Notes: generated by a model not told the origin, from the letters alone. A stretch of DNA of 41,694 nucleotides from CAYMTN01 sp964393335 (GCA_964393335.1 CAYMTN010000017.1:1-41694); one strand, 5' to 3'. Positions 1 through 9,111 are shown, counted from the stretch's first letter. Numbers and translations: made by a program.

Positions 1-2518
1 CCATTTCATCAGACTGGGCAAGCTCCCGCCCGGCGGGCCAGTAATCCGCGAAGACCCAGCCGTCGAGGTCCTTCTCGAACGTGTAGAGCAGCATCGAACG
101 CGACAGCATCGGGCCGGAGGGTGCCGCTTCGGGTTCCGGTTCGACGGCGGCGGTTTCGGCCAGGTCGACCAGCGTGACGTTATCGGCGTAGAAGTCACCT
201 TCAAGCGCGGTGGTGCTGGTGCCGATCTTAATGCCGAGTTCGTGCACGGCAGCCGGATCGCCCATATCCGCCAGCGTGGCGATGAGCGTGTTCCACTCGC
301 CGGGCACAAGCTGGATGTCCGGCGTGTTGGCCCACGTCCAGTCATCGCCGGTCTTCATGAAGATTTGCGACAGGAAGTTTTCCGCGCCTTCTGGCACGTA
401 CAGGTCGATGGAAACGGCATCAAACGCCGACCAGTCGGTGCCATCTTCCAGGCCGACTACCGCGCCGCCTTCTTCCCAGGCGGTGCCGCTGAACGCGCCG
501 CCCAACTTGAGCGCTGCGCTGCCTTCGGATGCCATGTCGGTGGACTGCTCAACCGTCGTGATCGCGTTCCAATAATCCACCACGATCCAGCCTTGCGCAC
601 CGTCTTCAAAATCGAAAAGTGACGTTTCCGCAACGACCGGCTCCGGCTCGACTTCGGCAGGGGCCACGTCAGCCGGGGGTGGCGTTTCCAGCGCAGGATA
701 GTCGCCTTCCACTTTCACGCCGTAGACTTCAAACTCCCACAGGGAGAAGCCCCACTGCGTGCCACGCTCGATGCCGTGCAGCCGCACATAACGCGCCAGC
801 ACCGGTTCATCGAGCGCGATGTCGTCGATCCCGCCGTCGCTAAGGGCCTCGCTGTAGACGGTCCGCCATGCTTCGCCATCCCACACCTGAAGCTCGTAGG
901 ACTTGCCGTACGCGGTTTCCCACCGCAGGACAAACTGGCCGATCTCGAACACACCTTCGAGGTCAACCATCAGCCATTGATCGTCCGCATACTGGGTTGA
1001 CCAGCGGGTATTTTCAACGCCGTCGGTGGCGAATTCGCCCAGGTAGGCCTGGCTTTCGACAGTCGAGGAGGTGGCCGGCTTGCCAAGCGCCACGTTTCCG
1101 CGATTCGGATCGGTGACCTGCACCACAAAATCAACGCTGGTCGTATGACCCGCCGAATCGGTCGCGGTGACTTCAAGATTGGCCGTGCCAGTGCGGCCCA
1201 CGTCAAACGCCAGCGTCAGCACTCCGGCGTCGGTGATGGTCGGCGTGACCAGTTCGGCATTCGTATTCTTCGTGATCGTGTAACTCAGGTTATCGCCGTC
1301 TTCGACATCCTGGAACACGTCAGGCAGGTTGGCGGCTTCCATGTTTGCGGTGTCATTCGGGACGACGATCGTGTCAATGCCATTTTCGATCACCGGGATA
1401 TGGTCCACGTCGCCAATATCCACGACGACGTGTTCCGGCGCTATGTTGAACAGCGTGATGATGCCGGGAGTCGCGTCCAGCATCTTGCCGTGATCGCCGC
1501 CGATGTACTGCCAGGCCAGCGCGCCGGCGTAGCCGTTTTCGTAGAGGTTGCTATACGACTCGATGCTGTTACGCATGATGCGGCCTTCGGGAAGGTAGCC
1601 CATACCCAGGTTTTTGATCCCGGCGGCGGGGAATTCACCGACGATGAGCGGTTTGTCGAGTTCCCAGTGAGAGGCGGGATTATGGAAGGGCGAGGTATCG
1701 TCCGCGAAGTGCTCCGGGTAAAAATGCACCTGGTAAAAGTCGAGTGTGCCGTCCGCGTCGCCGCCTGCCGCGATCAGGCGCTCGTCCGTGTAATAGTTCA
1801 TGAACCCGTCCACGTCGGTCAGCACGCGCATGTTCCACGAGCCGTTCGTCACCTTCGCATCCGGATCGGTACGGTGGATCGCCCCGGCCAGCAGATTCAC
1901 GAACTGCTGGATCGACGCCATATCGGTGCGGTATTCCGTCCAGCCGAATTCCTCGGTCACGCCTTCCGGCTCGTTGAAAATTTCCCAGGCGACGATGCCG
2001 GGATGTCCTTTGAGCGCGGTCACCATCGGGACCAGGGCGTTGTCGATATACGCCTGGGTATAGTCCGGGTCCTCGATCATGAGTCTGTTCCACTCGGCGG
2101 GCACGCCTTCCTTTTCTTTCAGCATGTCGTGTGACCAGAGTGTTGGCATGATCAGGATGCCGCGTTCGTAGGCAAGGTCAACCGCGCGTTTGAGGTGTTT
2201 GATGTCGTTCTCGCCCAGCCCGACCACTTTGCCATCGTCACCGTAGAGCGGGCTGGCGCTGCCGTCGGTGTGCAGCCACCAGCGCAGCGTATTACCGTGC
2301 GCCTTGGCGATGTCGTCCAGGGCGGCCACAAAGGCGGTTTCGTCAAAATCGGGCAGGTCCCGGCCAAAATTGATCCAGGCCAGGTTGATGCCGTCCAGGA
2401 ACAGGTCTTGACCTTTGTGGTTGATGAAATGCAGGTCCTCACCACCATCCTGCGCCAGCGCGACCGCCGGCAGGGCGAGAGTCAAGACAGCCAGAAACAA
2501 GAGTAAACGTTTGATCAT
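1..2518 (-). CDS. Secreted modular GH5-like endo-mannanase (C-terminus beyond window)
   Basis: Probable extracellular beta-mannan-degrading enzyme; 839 residues are visible and the gene continues off the left edge. A signal peptide covers residues 1-22 (MIKR, hydrophobic core, ALA-QD). A clan GH-A catalytic barrel follows at about 25-360, with the acid/base motif FNEPEG (Glu183) and the nucleophile motif IVGEFP (Glu295). Next come an Ig/cadherin-like module (about 365-470), an F5/8 type C (CBM32-like) module (about 474-600), an acidic Pro/Glu linker and a carbohydrate-binding beta-sandwich (about 632-785). After a second Pro/Glu linker, a second copy of that sandwich begins at about 808: FDFEDGAQGWIVVDYW and YTFEKDLDGWVFADYW align. 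It is the last visible gene of the importer/GH130 operon, 12 bp after the GH130 gene, and this context supports mannan as substrate. The exact GH5 subfamily is unassigned. The ATG at 2518 gives a clean signal peptide. Confidence 0.8.
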   Translation of the reverse strand, partial: MIKRLLLFLAVLTLALPAVALAQDGGEDLHFINHKGQDLFLDGINLAWINFGRDLPDFDETAFVAALDDIAKAHGNTLRWWLHTDGSASPLYGDDGKVVGLGENDIKHLKRAVDLAYERGILIMPTLWSHDMLKEKEGVPAEWNRLMIEDPDYTQAYIDNALVPMVTALKGHPGIVAWEIFNEPEGVTEEFGWTEYRTDMASIQQFVNLLAGAIHRTDPDAKVTNGSWNMRVLTDVDGFMNYYTDERLIAAGGDADGTLDFYQVHFYPEHFADDTSPFHNPASHWELDKPLIVGEFPAAGIKNLGMGYLPEGRIMRNSIESYSNLYENGYAGALAWQYIGGDHGKMLDATPGIITLFNIAPEHVVVDIGDVDHIPVIENGIDTIVVPNDTANMEAANLPDVFQDVEDGDNLSYTITKNTNAELVTPTITDAGVLTLAFDVGRTGTANLEVTATDSAGHTTSVDFVVQVTDPNRGNVALGKPATSSTVESQAYLGEFATDGVENTRWSTQYADDQWLMVDLEGVFEIGQFVLRWETAYGKSYELQVWDGEAWRTVYSEALSDGGIDDIALDEPVLARYVRLHGIERGTQWGFSLWEFEVYGVKVEGDYPALETPPPADVAPAEVEPEPVVAETSLFDFEDGAQGWIVVDYWNAITTVEQSTDMASEGSAALKLGGAFSGTAWEEGGAVVGLEDGTDWSAFDAVSIDLYVPEGAENFLSQIFMKTGDDWTWANTPDIQLVPGEWNTLIATLADMGDPAAVHELGIKIGTSTTALEGDFYADNVTLVDLAETAAVEPEPEAAPSGPMLSRSMLLYTFEKDLDGWVFADYWPAGRELAQSDEM

Positions 2519-2530
2519 GTCCAAAATCTC

Positions 2531-3517
2531 CTATAGTTCTGAATTCCTTTTGACAAAGTCGATGATTTCGTCCACGTAGCCAAAAGCCAGCCCGGTGACC
2601 GTATCTGCCGCGCCATAATACAGCGTGACGCGCCCGGTATCGGCGTCGGCCAGTGCTGCGCATGGGAAAACGACGTTCGGCACGTCGCCCGCGTTCTCGT
2701 ATAACATCTGTGGCGACATCAGGTAAGGGCCGCCCCGGTAGATCACCTTCCACGGTTCGTCAATGTCAAGCAGGGCCGCGCCCATGCTGTAAACGTACCC
2801 GTTGCATGACGTCAGCACGCCGTGATAGATCAACAACCAGCCTTCGGTCGTCTCAATCGGAATCGGCCCCGTGCCAGTTTTGGTGCTCTGCCACGTCCAG
2901 GCTTTAGGCCCCATCACAAAGCGGTGTTTGCCCCAATGGATCATATCCGGGCTTTCGCTGCAAAAAATGTCGCCAAACGGCGTGTGACCGGTATCGCTGG
3001 GGCGGCTGAGCATGACGTACTTGCCATTGATCTTACGCGGGAACAGCACGCCGTTGCGGTTGTAGGGCAGATACGCGTTTTCGAGAAAACGAAATTCCGT
3101 GAAATCGTAGGTATACCCGATCCCGATGGTGGGGCCGTGATAGCCGTTACACCACGTCACGTAATAGCGATCTTCCAGCCACACGACGCGCGGATCGTAG
3201 CGGTGGACAAAGGTGGCGAGTTCCGCATCATCGAACTGCCATTCGATCGGGTCCGGCGCGATGTCCCAGGTGATGCCGTCCGCGCTGTGTCCGACGTGCA
3301 GATTCATGTACCGGCGGGTATCATCCACGCGAAAGACTCCCGCGAATCGGTCCTTATACGACACAGCGGCGCTGTTAAAAATGCTGTTTGAGCGCGGTGT
3401 GGCGTGACGCGAGATGATCGGGTTCTGGCTGTAGCGCCAGACCACCGCGTTTGATCCGGCTGGCCGATCCTCCCAGGGGATGTTGGGCAGGGCATTTCCG
3501 ATAATTGTGTTTCCCAT
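2531..3517 (-). CDS. GH130 family beta-mannoside phosphorylase/mannosidase
   Basis: A 328-residue cytoplasmic enzyme expected to phosphorolyse (or in some subfamilies hydrolyse) beta-mannosides, releasing mannose-1-phosphate. It has the five-bladed propeller hallmarks of GH130: YDPRVVWLEDRYYVTW (about 107-122) with the conserved Asp108 expected to be the general acid, NGVLFPRKINGKYVML (about 155-170), a KTGTGPIPIETTEGWLLIYHG block (about 213-233) and a C-terminal VTLYYGAAD motif. There is no signal peptide, consistent with action on imported oligosaccharides. The start is the ATG at 3517, preceded by an AAAGGA-type ribosome site; a closer ATG eight bases upstream is out of frame. It lies 27 bp after the GH42-like gene and 12 bp before the mannanase. 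The subfamily (mannosylglucose, manno-oligosaccharide or mannosyl-GlcNAc phosphorylase) cannot be told by eye. Confidence 0.9.
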   Translation of the reverse strand: MGNTIIGNALPNIPWEDRPAGSNAVVWRYSQNPIISRHATPRSNSIFNSAAVSYKDRFAGVFRVDDTRRYMNLHVGHSADGITWDIAPDPIEWQFDDAELATFVHRYDPRVVWLEDRYYVTWCNGYHGPTIGIGYTYDFTEFRFLENAYLPYNRNGVLFPRKINGKYVMLSRPSDTGHTPFGDIFCSESPDMIHWGKHRFVMGPKAWTWQSTKTGTGPIPIETTEGWLLIYHGVLTSCNGYVYSMGAALLDIDEPWKVIYRGGPYLMSPQMLYENAGDVPNVVFPCAALADADTGRVTLYYGAADTVTGLAFGYVDEIIDFVKRNSEL

Positions 3518-3544
3518 CGTGCATGAGTCCTTTTTGCAGTGAGG

Positions 3545-5536
3545 TTAAGTTCCGGTCAACCGGAAGGCGCGTCCCTGAAATGGCCGGAGCGTAATGGTCA
3601 ACGTTCCGGCGTAACCAATGGTTTGATCGGTCAAAGCATCGCGGACCGTCCACGCGCCATCCGTAATTGAAACACCCGTCTCGACGGTTTCATCCAGGTG
3701 ATTGATGACGATCAGCAGGCCACCGTCACGATCCGGCGTGTGCCACAGCGCGACTTCCACGTCCGGGTGACTGGATCGTGCGGGCGGCACGATTCCGGCT
3801 TCAGCCAGCACTCCGGCGAACCAGTCCCGCAGCGCCGCATCACGCCGTGTATGGAACGGAAACATCGCGGCCAGGTCGTAGTAGCCGGGGTAATCGCTGT
3901 AATCCCAGCCCAGGTAACTGCCCGCCAGGATGATCGACCCGCTGCCATGCGCGATCCGGGCAACAGCCGGGGACCCATCATCATACGACGCCAGGATCAC
4001 CGCATTTTCCGGCGGCAGCAGCGGCGCGGCCTTCAAATGAACGGCGACCGGTGTATGGTCCGGCAGCCGGTAAAAACGCAGGTCGGACTCCGATCCGCGC
4101 CAATCGGCGTATAGCGGTCGGAACACCGCGTTCAGCGATGGGGCGTAGTCCGTGATGAGCAGTCCCCCGGCCTGGACATACCGGTCGATTGCCTGGTGGA
4201 TGGGCTGCGCGAGCGCAGCGCCGCCCATCACAGCCAGGACCTGATAGCCGCGCTGCGCCAATATGCCTCCAGCGACCTGATCTTCAGACACGAGATCAAC
4301 CGGATAGCCGCTTTGCACCAGCATCATATAAGCGAGCAGCGTATCATAGCTGTGCTCGTCGTTGAGCGCCTGACTCATCGTCGTCCACGAGTATAACAAT
4401 GCGATCTTGGCCTGCGAAAGCTGGCAGCCTTCAAGCTGCGCGACCAACGCGGCGTAGTCCCGGTTGAAGGGCCGGGTTTGCCGCGTCAGGGCATAACGTT
4501 CAGCCGGAGTGTCACCCTGCCATTGGCCCCACCAGACCAACCCCAGGGCACCATGCGCCAGACACGAGTAAGTTTGTTCGCTCATGCTGCCTTCGGGAAT
4601 GGTGTAGCCAAGCCACGATTTAAACGCCTGCCCGTTCGCCGTGATCAGAGCCTCAAAGTTCATCGCGCTGCGCATCATGTCTTTGGCGTAGTCGTAGACG
4701 TAACATTGATAGCGGTGGTCGAATTCAAGCGGGTACATGTCTTCATGGCCGAAGTCGAGTGTCGCGCCCATGCGCCACCAATCGTTGCCGGTATAAACCG
4801 ACTGCCACGACGCCGGGTAAAAATCGTTGCATTCGTGGGTCGCCCACAACGGCGTGACGGCTTTGGACGCGGCGATCACGTGACGCAAGAAGGCCGGGAC
4901 CGCCTCGGCGTGGCAGTTGAGCCAGTGCTGCCACAGGGCCGGGTCCGATGCGTCGTGCGGCGGTTCGACGGTCGCATCCAGCCCACGCGCGGCCAGATAG
5001 TCACTGAACGCCGCGCAGCAGTGGTCGCAATAACAGTTGGGCAGCATCGGCCCGCCGCCAAATTCCGGGATGCTGTTGCGGTAGTATGCCTCGTGCGCGA
5101 AACTCATCGCGGCGCGGCCTTCCAGCCGGTACAGCGCGGGATGGTCGCCAAAATCACGCAAGAAGCCGGTCGCCCGCGCAGTTGCCAGATCGATCACCGT
5201 CGGGTTGCGGAAGCAGCCCATGTTCCAAAAGCGCGGATCGTCGGAGGTAGACCCGTCCGCGTTGATGATACGCACGTCAGGGTGTTCGTGGAGCTGCAAA
5301 AACTGCCCCAGAACCGGCACGACGTGCAGCTTGACCTGCGCGGCATAGTCCAACAGGATGCCCAAGCGGTCAGTAGCCACCTGGGCATAAAACGGATCGA
5401 AGAACAGCCAGATCGAGCGCAGGTCCGCGCCCGCGACCTCATCCAGGTCGCGAGCGATCTGCTCGTCATCCCAGCGATCCAGTTTCGGATAGTAGTAGAT
5501 GCCTACGATTGGGCTGCGATGATAGTCAAGTAGCAT
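3545..5536 (-). CDS. GH42/GH164-like intracellular glycosidase
   Basis: A 663-residue protein without a signal peptide, organised like GH42. It has an N-terminal TIM barrel (about 1-390; GIYYYPKLDRWDDEQIARDL opening, Cys-rich NCYCDHC segment near 185), a central Rossmann/amidotransferase-like trimerisation domain (about 395-570; AKIALLYSWTTMSQ to GSIILAGSYLGW) and a small C-terminal beta domain ending in PFQGRAFRL. The Cys cluster is common among GH42-like enzymes but shortened here. Most GH42 enzymes are beta-galactosidases. The GH130/mannanase context makes the structurally related GH164 beta-mannosidase family an alternative. I could not assign the two catalytic glutamates securely; Glu in FAHEAYY or ATHECNDF are candidates. 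The start ATG at 5536 lies 8 bp after the permease stop, with AAGGG upstream. Confidence 0.72.
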   Translation of the reverse strand: MLLDYHRSPIVGIYYYPKLDRWDDEQIARDLDEVAGADLRSIWLFFDPFYAQVATDRLGILLDYAAQVKLHVVPVLGQFLQLHEHPDVRIINADGSTSDDPRFWNMGCFRNPTVIDLATARATGFLRDFGDHPALYRLEGRAAMSFAHEAYYRNSIPEFGGGPMLPNCYCDHCCAAFSDYLAARGLDATVEPPHDASDPALWQHWLNCHAEAVPAFLRHVIAASKAVTPLWATHECNDFYPASWQSVYTGNDWWRMGATLDFGHEDMYPLEFDHRYQCYVYDYAKDMMRSAMNFEALITANGQAFKSWLGYTIPEGSMSEQTYSCLAHGALGLVWWGQWQGDTPAERYALTRQTRPFNRDYAALVAQLEGCQLSQAKIALLYSWTTMSQALNDEHSYDTLLAYMMLVQSGYPVDLVSEDQVAGGILAQRGYQVLAVMGGAALAQPIHQAIDRYVQAGGLLITDYAPSLNAVFRPLYADWRGSESDLRFYRLPDHTPVAVHLKAAPLLPPENAVILASYDDGSPAVARIAHGSGSIILAGSYLGWDYSDYPGYYDLAAMFPFHTRRDAALRDWFAGVLAEAGIVPPARSSHPDVEVALWHTPDRDGGLLIVINHLDETVETGVSITDGAWTVRDALTDQTIGYAGTLTITLRPFQGRAFRLTGT

Positions 5537-5544
5537 GAATCGAT

Positions 5545-6447
5545 TCAGCCCTTCATACCGGTGAGCGCGATACCCCGCACAAACTGCTTCTGGAAAATAA
5601 TGAACATGATCAGCGTCGGCAGCGACACCACCAGGGCCGCCGCCATCTGGATTCCGACCTGGGCCGCACCACTGAAGGCATTGACCATCGTCGAGAGCAC
5701 CAGCGGCAGCGTGCGCAGTTCTTCCGACTGGAGGATCACCAGCGGCCAGACCAGGTTGTTCCAGTCCGCCAGGAAAACAAAGATCCCCATCGCAACCAAC
5801 GCCGGACCGATCAGCGGCAGTACGATTCGCGCCCAGATTCGAAACTCGCTGGCCCCGTCCACGCGCGCGGCATCCAACAAATCATCGGGCAGCGACAACA
5901 TGTACTGCCGCAGGAAGAACAGGACAAACGCACGCGGTAATGCCGGGATGATCAGCGCCGTGTAGGTATCCAGCCAGCCGAGTTCTTTGACCACCAGATA
6001 ACCGGAGATCAACGTCACCTGCCAGGGAACCATCATCGACGAGATAAAAAAGAGAAAGAACAAGTTGCGGCCTGGGAAACGGTGTTTGGCGAGCACATAA
6101 GCTGCCATCGATCCAATCAGCAGCGCCCCGACGGTGATCGATCCGGCGACCAGTGTGCTGTTGAAGAAATAGCGTATGAAGCCGCCCCCGGTGTTAGGAA
6201 AACGCTGGAACAGCCCTTTCTGCTCTTCGTTGGTCACCTGCTTTTGAGCGGCGGTGTTAAAGAAATTCTTCAGCGTGGGATCTTCGACCAAAAAAGTCGG
6301 TGGCACCCGGCTTAGCTCTTCAGCCGGCTTGAAGGCCCCGATGACCATCCAGTAATAGGGGGCCAGCATCAACAAAGCCAGGATCAGCACGGGCACGTAA
6401 GCCAATCGTTTGAAGATGATGTCTTTAGCGGTCATGTTTTCAATCAT
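5545..6447 (-). CDS. ABC sugar transporter permease, MalG type
   Basis: A 300-residue inner-membrane permease of the carbohydrate-uptake-1 class with about six transmembrane helices. The first helix (VLILALLMLAPYYWMVIGAF) is followed by an enlarged external loop (about 40-90). The cytoplasmic EAA loop that docks the ATPase is DAARVDGASEFRIWARIVLP, at about 192-211. The C-terminus FVRGIALTGMKG is the usual MalG-family ending (QK.FV.G...GA.KG). It lies 2 bp after the partner permease. GGAGG precedes the ATG at 6447; an ATG four codons later is possible. No ATPase gene is in the operon, so a shared MsmK/MalK-like ATPase encoded elsewhere is expected, as is common for these systems. Confidence 0.93.
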   Translation of the reverse strand: MIENMTAKDIIFKRLAYVPVLILALLMLAPYYWMVIGAFKPAEELSRVPPTFLVEDPTLKNFFNTAAQKQVTNEEQKGLFQRFPNTGGGFIRYFFNSTLVAGSITVGALLIGSMAAYVLAKHRFPGRNLFFLFFISSMMVPWQVTLISGYLVVKELGWLDTYTALIIPALPRAFVLFFLRQYMLSLPDDLLDAARVDGASEFRIWARIVLPLIGPALVAMGIFVFLADWNNLVWPLVILQSEELRTLPLVLSTMVNAFSGAAQVGIQMAAALVVSLPTLIMFIIFQKQFVRGIALTGMKG

Positions 6448-6449
6448 GA

Positions 6450-7634
6450 CTAAGCTTCCTCCCTGCTGCGCCCGGCGCGCAAATTGATCAGCGTGAAAAC
6501 GAAAATGATGAAGAACAATATCCAGGCAATCGCGGACGCATAACCCAAGTTGAACTGTCTAAAACCTTGATCGTACAGGTAGACCACGCTGGTCAAGCCG
6601 GAGTCGAGCAACCCGCCAACACCTTCGGCGTCCGTAAATAACACGTACACCGATTCGAAGACTTGAAACGCGCCGATGGTGCCGGTCACTACGACGAATA
6701 ACAAGGTTGGACGCAGCAGTGGCAGCGTGATGCGGTAAAACTTCTGGCGTGTATTGGCACCGTCAATGCTGGCGGCCTCATAAATGTCCTGCCCAATATT
6801 TTGCAGCCCGGCCAGGAACAAGATCATGTTGTAACCCATACCGCCCCACACCGCGAGCATGATGATGACCGGCAAGGTCCAGTGCACGTTGCGCAAGAAG
6901 ATGATCGTGCTCTCCGCGCCCAGCGCCTTACGAACGGCGTTGATCAGTCCGTAGTCCTGCCCCCGGAAAATCCAGCTCCAGACCACCGTAATGGCAACGG
7001 TCGAGGTTACCGAAGGCAAGAAAAATACCGTCCGGAGTGTCATATTCAATAAATTCTGTTGTTGCAGGGCAAGCGCCAGGGCCAGCCCGAAAATAACATT
7101 CAACGTGACCACCACAAGCACATACGTGAACGTATTTTGCAGCGCATGCCAAAACCGAGAATCGCGTGCGCCAATGATATACGTTTTGCCCAGAATGGTG
7201 TAGTGCTGGTACTCGCTGTATCCTTTGGATAATACCTTGCGTGCGATTTCGAAGGCTTTTTCGCAGGAGACACCTTCCTCTGCCTGGTAAGCCGCCACCT
7301 CACTCTCAGGAATGTTTTTTCGCCCACAGCGATAGATTTGTTCGCCTGTATCTTCGTCTTTGCGGAGGGGGTATTCTTTGATCTCCAGGCTGAGCAGGTT
7401 TTTATAGTTGCCCACGCCGAGATAGACCGGCGGGTTATTTCTCACACCGCGATATTCGGTCAGGCTGAGATACGCTGAGCTGACAATGGGTATCGCGACG
7501 AAGACAAAAAACGGGACCAGAAAGGGAAGCAGCATGAGATAGGAAATTCTGGCCCGCCAGAGACGCCGTAGACCTTGCCGCAGCCGTCGGTCGATAGAAA
7601 CGGTAGCTGGAGGGGTTGTTCTGCTCCTGATCAT
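6450..7634 (-). CDS. ABC sugar transporter permease, MalF type
   Basis: A 394-residue permease partner of the MalG-type protein, longer than the usual 290-310. The extra length is a basic N-terminal tail and an extracytoplasmic insertion after the first transmembrane helix (about residues 65-165). The insertion holds two cysteines about 19 residues apart (IYRCGRK and VSCEKA) that could form a disulfide. The EAA loop reads EAASIDGANTRQKFYRITLP, followed by the last helices. The start ATG at 7634 has GAGAAGG upstream. It is the second gene of the operon, 94 bp after the binding-protein gene. The enlarged external loop may contact the binding protein or the sugar; that is inference. Confidence 0.92.
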   Translation of the reverse strand: MIRSRTTPPATVSIDRRLRQGLRRLWRARISYLMLLPFLVPFFVFVAIPIVSSAYLSLTEYRGVRNNPPVYLGVGNYKNLLSLEIKEYPLRKDEDTGEQIYRCGRKNIPESEVAAYQAEEGVSCEKAFEIARKVLSKGYSEYQHYTILGKTYIIGARDSRFWHALQNTFTYVLVVVTLNVIFGLALALALQQQNLLNMTLRTVFFLPSVTSTVAITVVWSWIFRGQDYGLINAVRKALGAESTIIFLRNVHWTLPVIIMLAVWGGMGYNMILFLAGLQNIGQDIYEAASIDGANTRQKFYRITLPLLRPTLLFVVVTGTIGAFQVFESVYVLFTDAEGVGGLLDSGLTSVVYLYDQGFRQFNLGYASAIAWILFFIIFVFTLINLRAGRSREEA

Positions 7635-7728
7635 AGGTGGCCTTCTCTTTTACCTGTTCGTAGATTGAGGAAGATATCCGAGGGGCGCGTATGACGCCCC
7701 CCCCGGATTGCTGGCTCACTTGAAGAGA

Positions 7729-8988
7729 CTACCCGCCGAACTGCTCCAGGCCATCATTCATTATGGCTTCGATTTCGTACAGCGTATCTTCCAGGTCTTG
7801 CCCTTCGAACAGGGCCGCCTGAAGTTGGAGGGTTACGTCGTTGTTGGACTCTTCCCAACCGGGGCAGTTGGGCGGGCCAATGGCGTCAAGCAGTTGCTTT
7901 TGCAGCGCTGCATTGAGGTTCTCGCCGCCCTTGATGTAACTACCCCACGCGGTCTGAGGCGGAACAAAGATATTCTGACGCTCATAGTAGGCTTCAGTCT
8001 GGGCGGCTGCGGATTCTTCCGTGCCCAGGAACTTCATGAAGTCCCACGCTTCGTCGACGTGCGGCGAGAACGAGAAGATGCCCATCATCTTGCCGCCGAT
8101 GAACGCGGTGTATTTGCCGCTCGGACCGGCGGGCAGCACAGCGGTCTCCCACAGCCCTGCCAGGTCGGGATACGAGGCATCGATGCCGCTGGCGGTCCAC
8201 TCGCCGTCGAACACAATCGGGTAATCGCCGGTCGAGAGGCCGGTACCTACGTCTGTGCTTTCGGCAGGTGCGCCCAGGTCTTCGAACCACGCAACATACT
8301 CTTCCAGCGCGACCAGACCTTCGTCGCTGTTGACGGCAGAAGCCGAGCAGTCGTCTTCATACCACTTGCCCCCGGCCTGGTAGAGCAGGTTGGTGTAGCC
8401 CAACCAGTCGCCGTTGCCCCACACGATGGCAATGCCCTTCGCGCCATTTCCCTGCAATGCGGCAACCGCTGTGGCGAGTTCTTCCCAGGTGGCGGGCGGC
8501 GCGCTGAAACCGGCAGCTTCCAGCAGGTCGGTGCGGTAGTACATGAGGTAGATATCCAGGTTATAGGGCACGCCGTACACGCTGCCATCGCGGCTCACGA
8601 TTGCGTCATAGAAGCCGGGGTTGCTGGCTTCGGCAATCGCGGCGACGTCATCGGGATAACGTTCTTTCAGGTTGACCATACCGCCCAGTTCGCCCAGGGA
8701 AATGCCCCAGGACATGCCGCCCATGAGGATATCGGCACCTTCGCCACTGGTGGTAGCGGTCAGCGCGCGCGCATAGGCATCACCCCAACCCACCGCTTCA
8801 ACGGACACGGTGTTGCCCGTGTTGGCTGCCCAGATATCAGCCGCGGTGCTCAACGCTTCTGCCTGTTGGTCATCGCCGGTGAACCAGACGCTGACTTCCA
8901 CACCTGCACGCGCGGAAGTCGGGAGCACACCGACCAGCATGGTCAGTGCCAGAACAAATGTAATCAAGAAAGCGATCTTGCGTTTCAT
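7729..8988 (-). CDS. Extracellular sugar-binding protein of ABC importer
   Basis: A 419-residue family-1 solute-binding protein that captures the oligosaccharide for the adjacent permeases. The start is placed at the ATG at 8988 (MKRKIAFLITFVLALTMLVG), not at an in-frame ATG 36 codons upstream. AAGGAG lies nine bases before this ATG, and only this start exposes a normal signal peptide ending at about TSARA. No lipobox cysteine is visible, so it may be secreted or retained by its signal anchor. The mature part begins VEVSVWFTGDDQQAEAL and has typical motifs such as GADILMGG and YGVPYNLDIYLMYYRTDLLEAAG (read as two lobes around 150). It is the first gene of the importer-glycosidase operon, downstream of the palindromic operator. 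Confidence 0.93.
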   Translation of the reverse strand: MKRKIAFLITFVLALTMLVGVLPTSARAGVEVSVWFTGDDQQAEALSTAADIWAANTGNTVSVEAVGWGDAYARALTATTSGEGADILMGGMSWGISLGELGGMVNLKERYPDDVAAIAEASNPGFYDAIVSRDGSVYGVPYNLDIYLMYYRTDLLEAAGFSAPPATWEELATAVAALQGNGAKGIAIVWGNGDWLGYTNLLYQAGGKWYEDDCSASAVNSDEGLVALEEYVAWFEDLGAPAESTDVGTGLSTGDYPIVFDGEWTASGIDASYPDLAGLWETAVLPAGPSGKYTAFIGGKMMGIFSFSPHVDEAWDFMKFLGTEESAAAQTEAYYERQNIFVPPQTAWGSYIKGGENLNAALQKQLLDAIGPPNCPGWEESNNDVTLQLQAALFEGQDLEDTLYEIEAIMNDGLEQFGG

Positions 8989-9091
8989 GTAGCGTTTCTC
9001 CTTAAATGATTTCAGAACGAACGTCACTGGGCGTAGGGGTTTGCGTGAGTTCTCTATAGAATCCCTCCTTGTCGAAAGCACGCGCATCAAT

Positions 9092-9111
9092 AACACATTC
9101 CGGAATGTGTT
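9092..9111. promoter_or_regulatory. Perfect 20-bp palindromic operator candidate
   Basis: Half-site AACACATTCC followed by its exact complement GGAATGTGTT, with a central CpG, as in LacI/GalR-family operators. It sits about 104 bp before the binding-protein start codon and 160 bp beyond the LacI gene stop. It is therefore well placed for repression of the importer-glycosidase operon by that regulator. A weak promoter (TCAACT, 17-bp spacer, TAGAAA on the minus strand) can be drawn just upstream. The palindrome is seen directly; the regulator assignment is inference. Confidence 0.75.

Noticed and set aside
1145..2134. Long plus-strand open frame opposite the mannanase gene
   Set aside because: It is antisense to a well-supported secreted enzyme with signal peptide and catalytic motifs, and its own translation has no recognisable domain.
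4478..5533. 351-codon plus-strand frame opposite the GH42-like gene
   Set aside because: Arg/Val/His-rich shadow of a GC-rich gene with a complete domain structure on the other strand.
7708..9009. 433-codon plus-strand frame opposite the binding-protein gene
   Set aside because: It mirrors almost exactly the extent of a clear solute-binding protein; no independent start signal or domain.
8989..9096. 36-codon N-terminal extension of the sugar-binding protein
   Set aside because: It would bury the signal peptide and start inside the operator palindrome; the ATG at 8988 has AAGGAG upstream.
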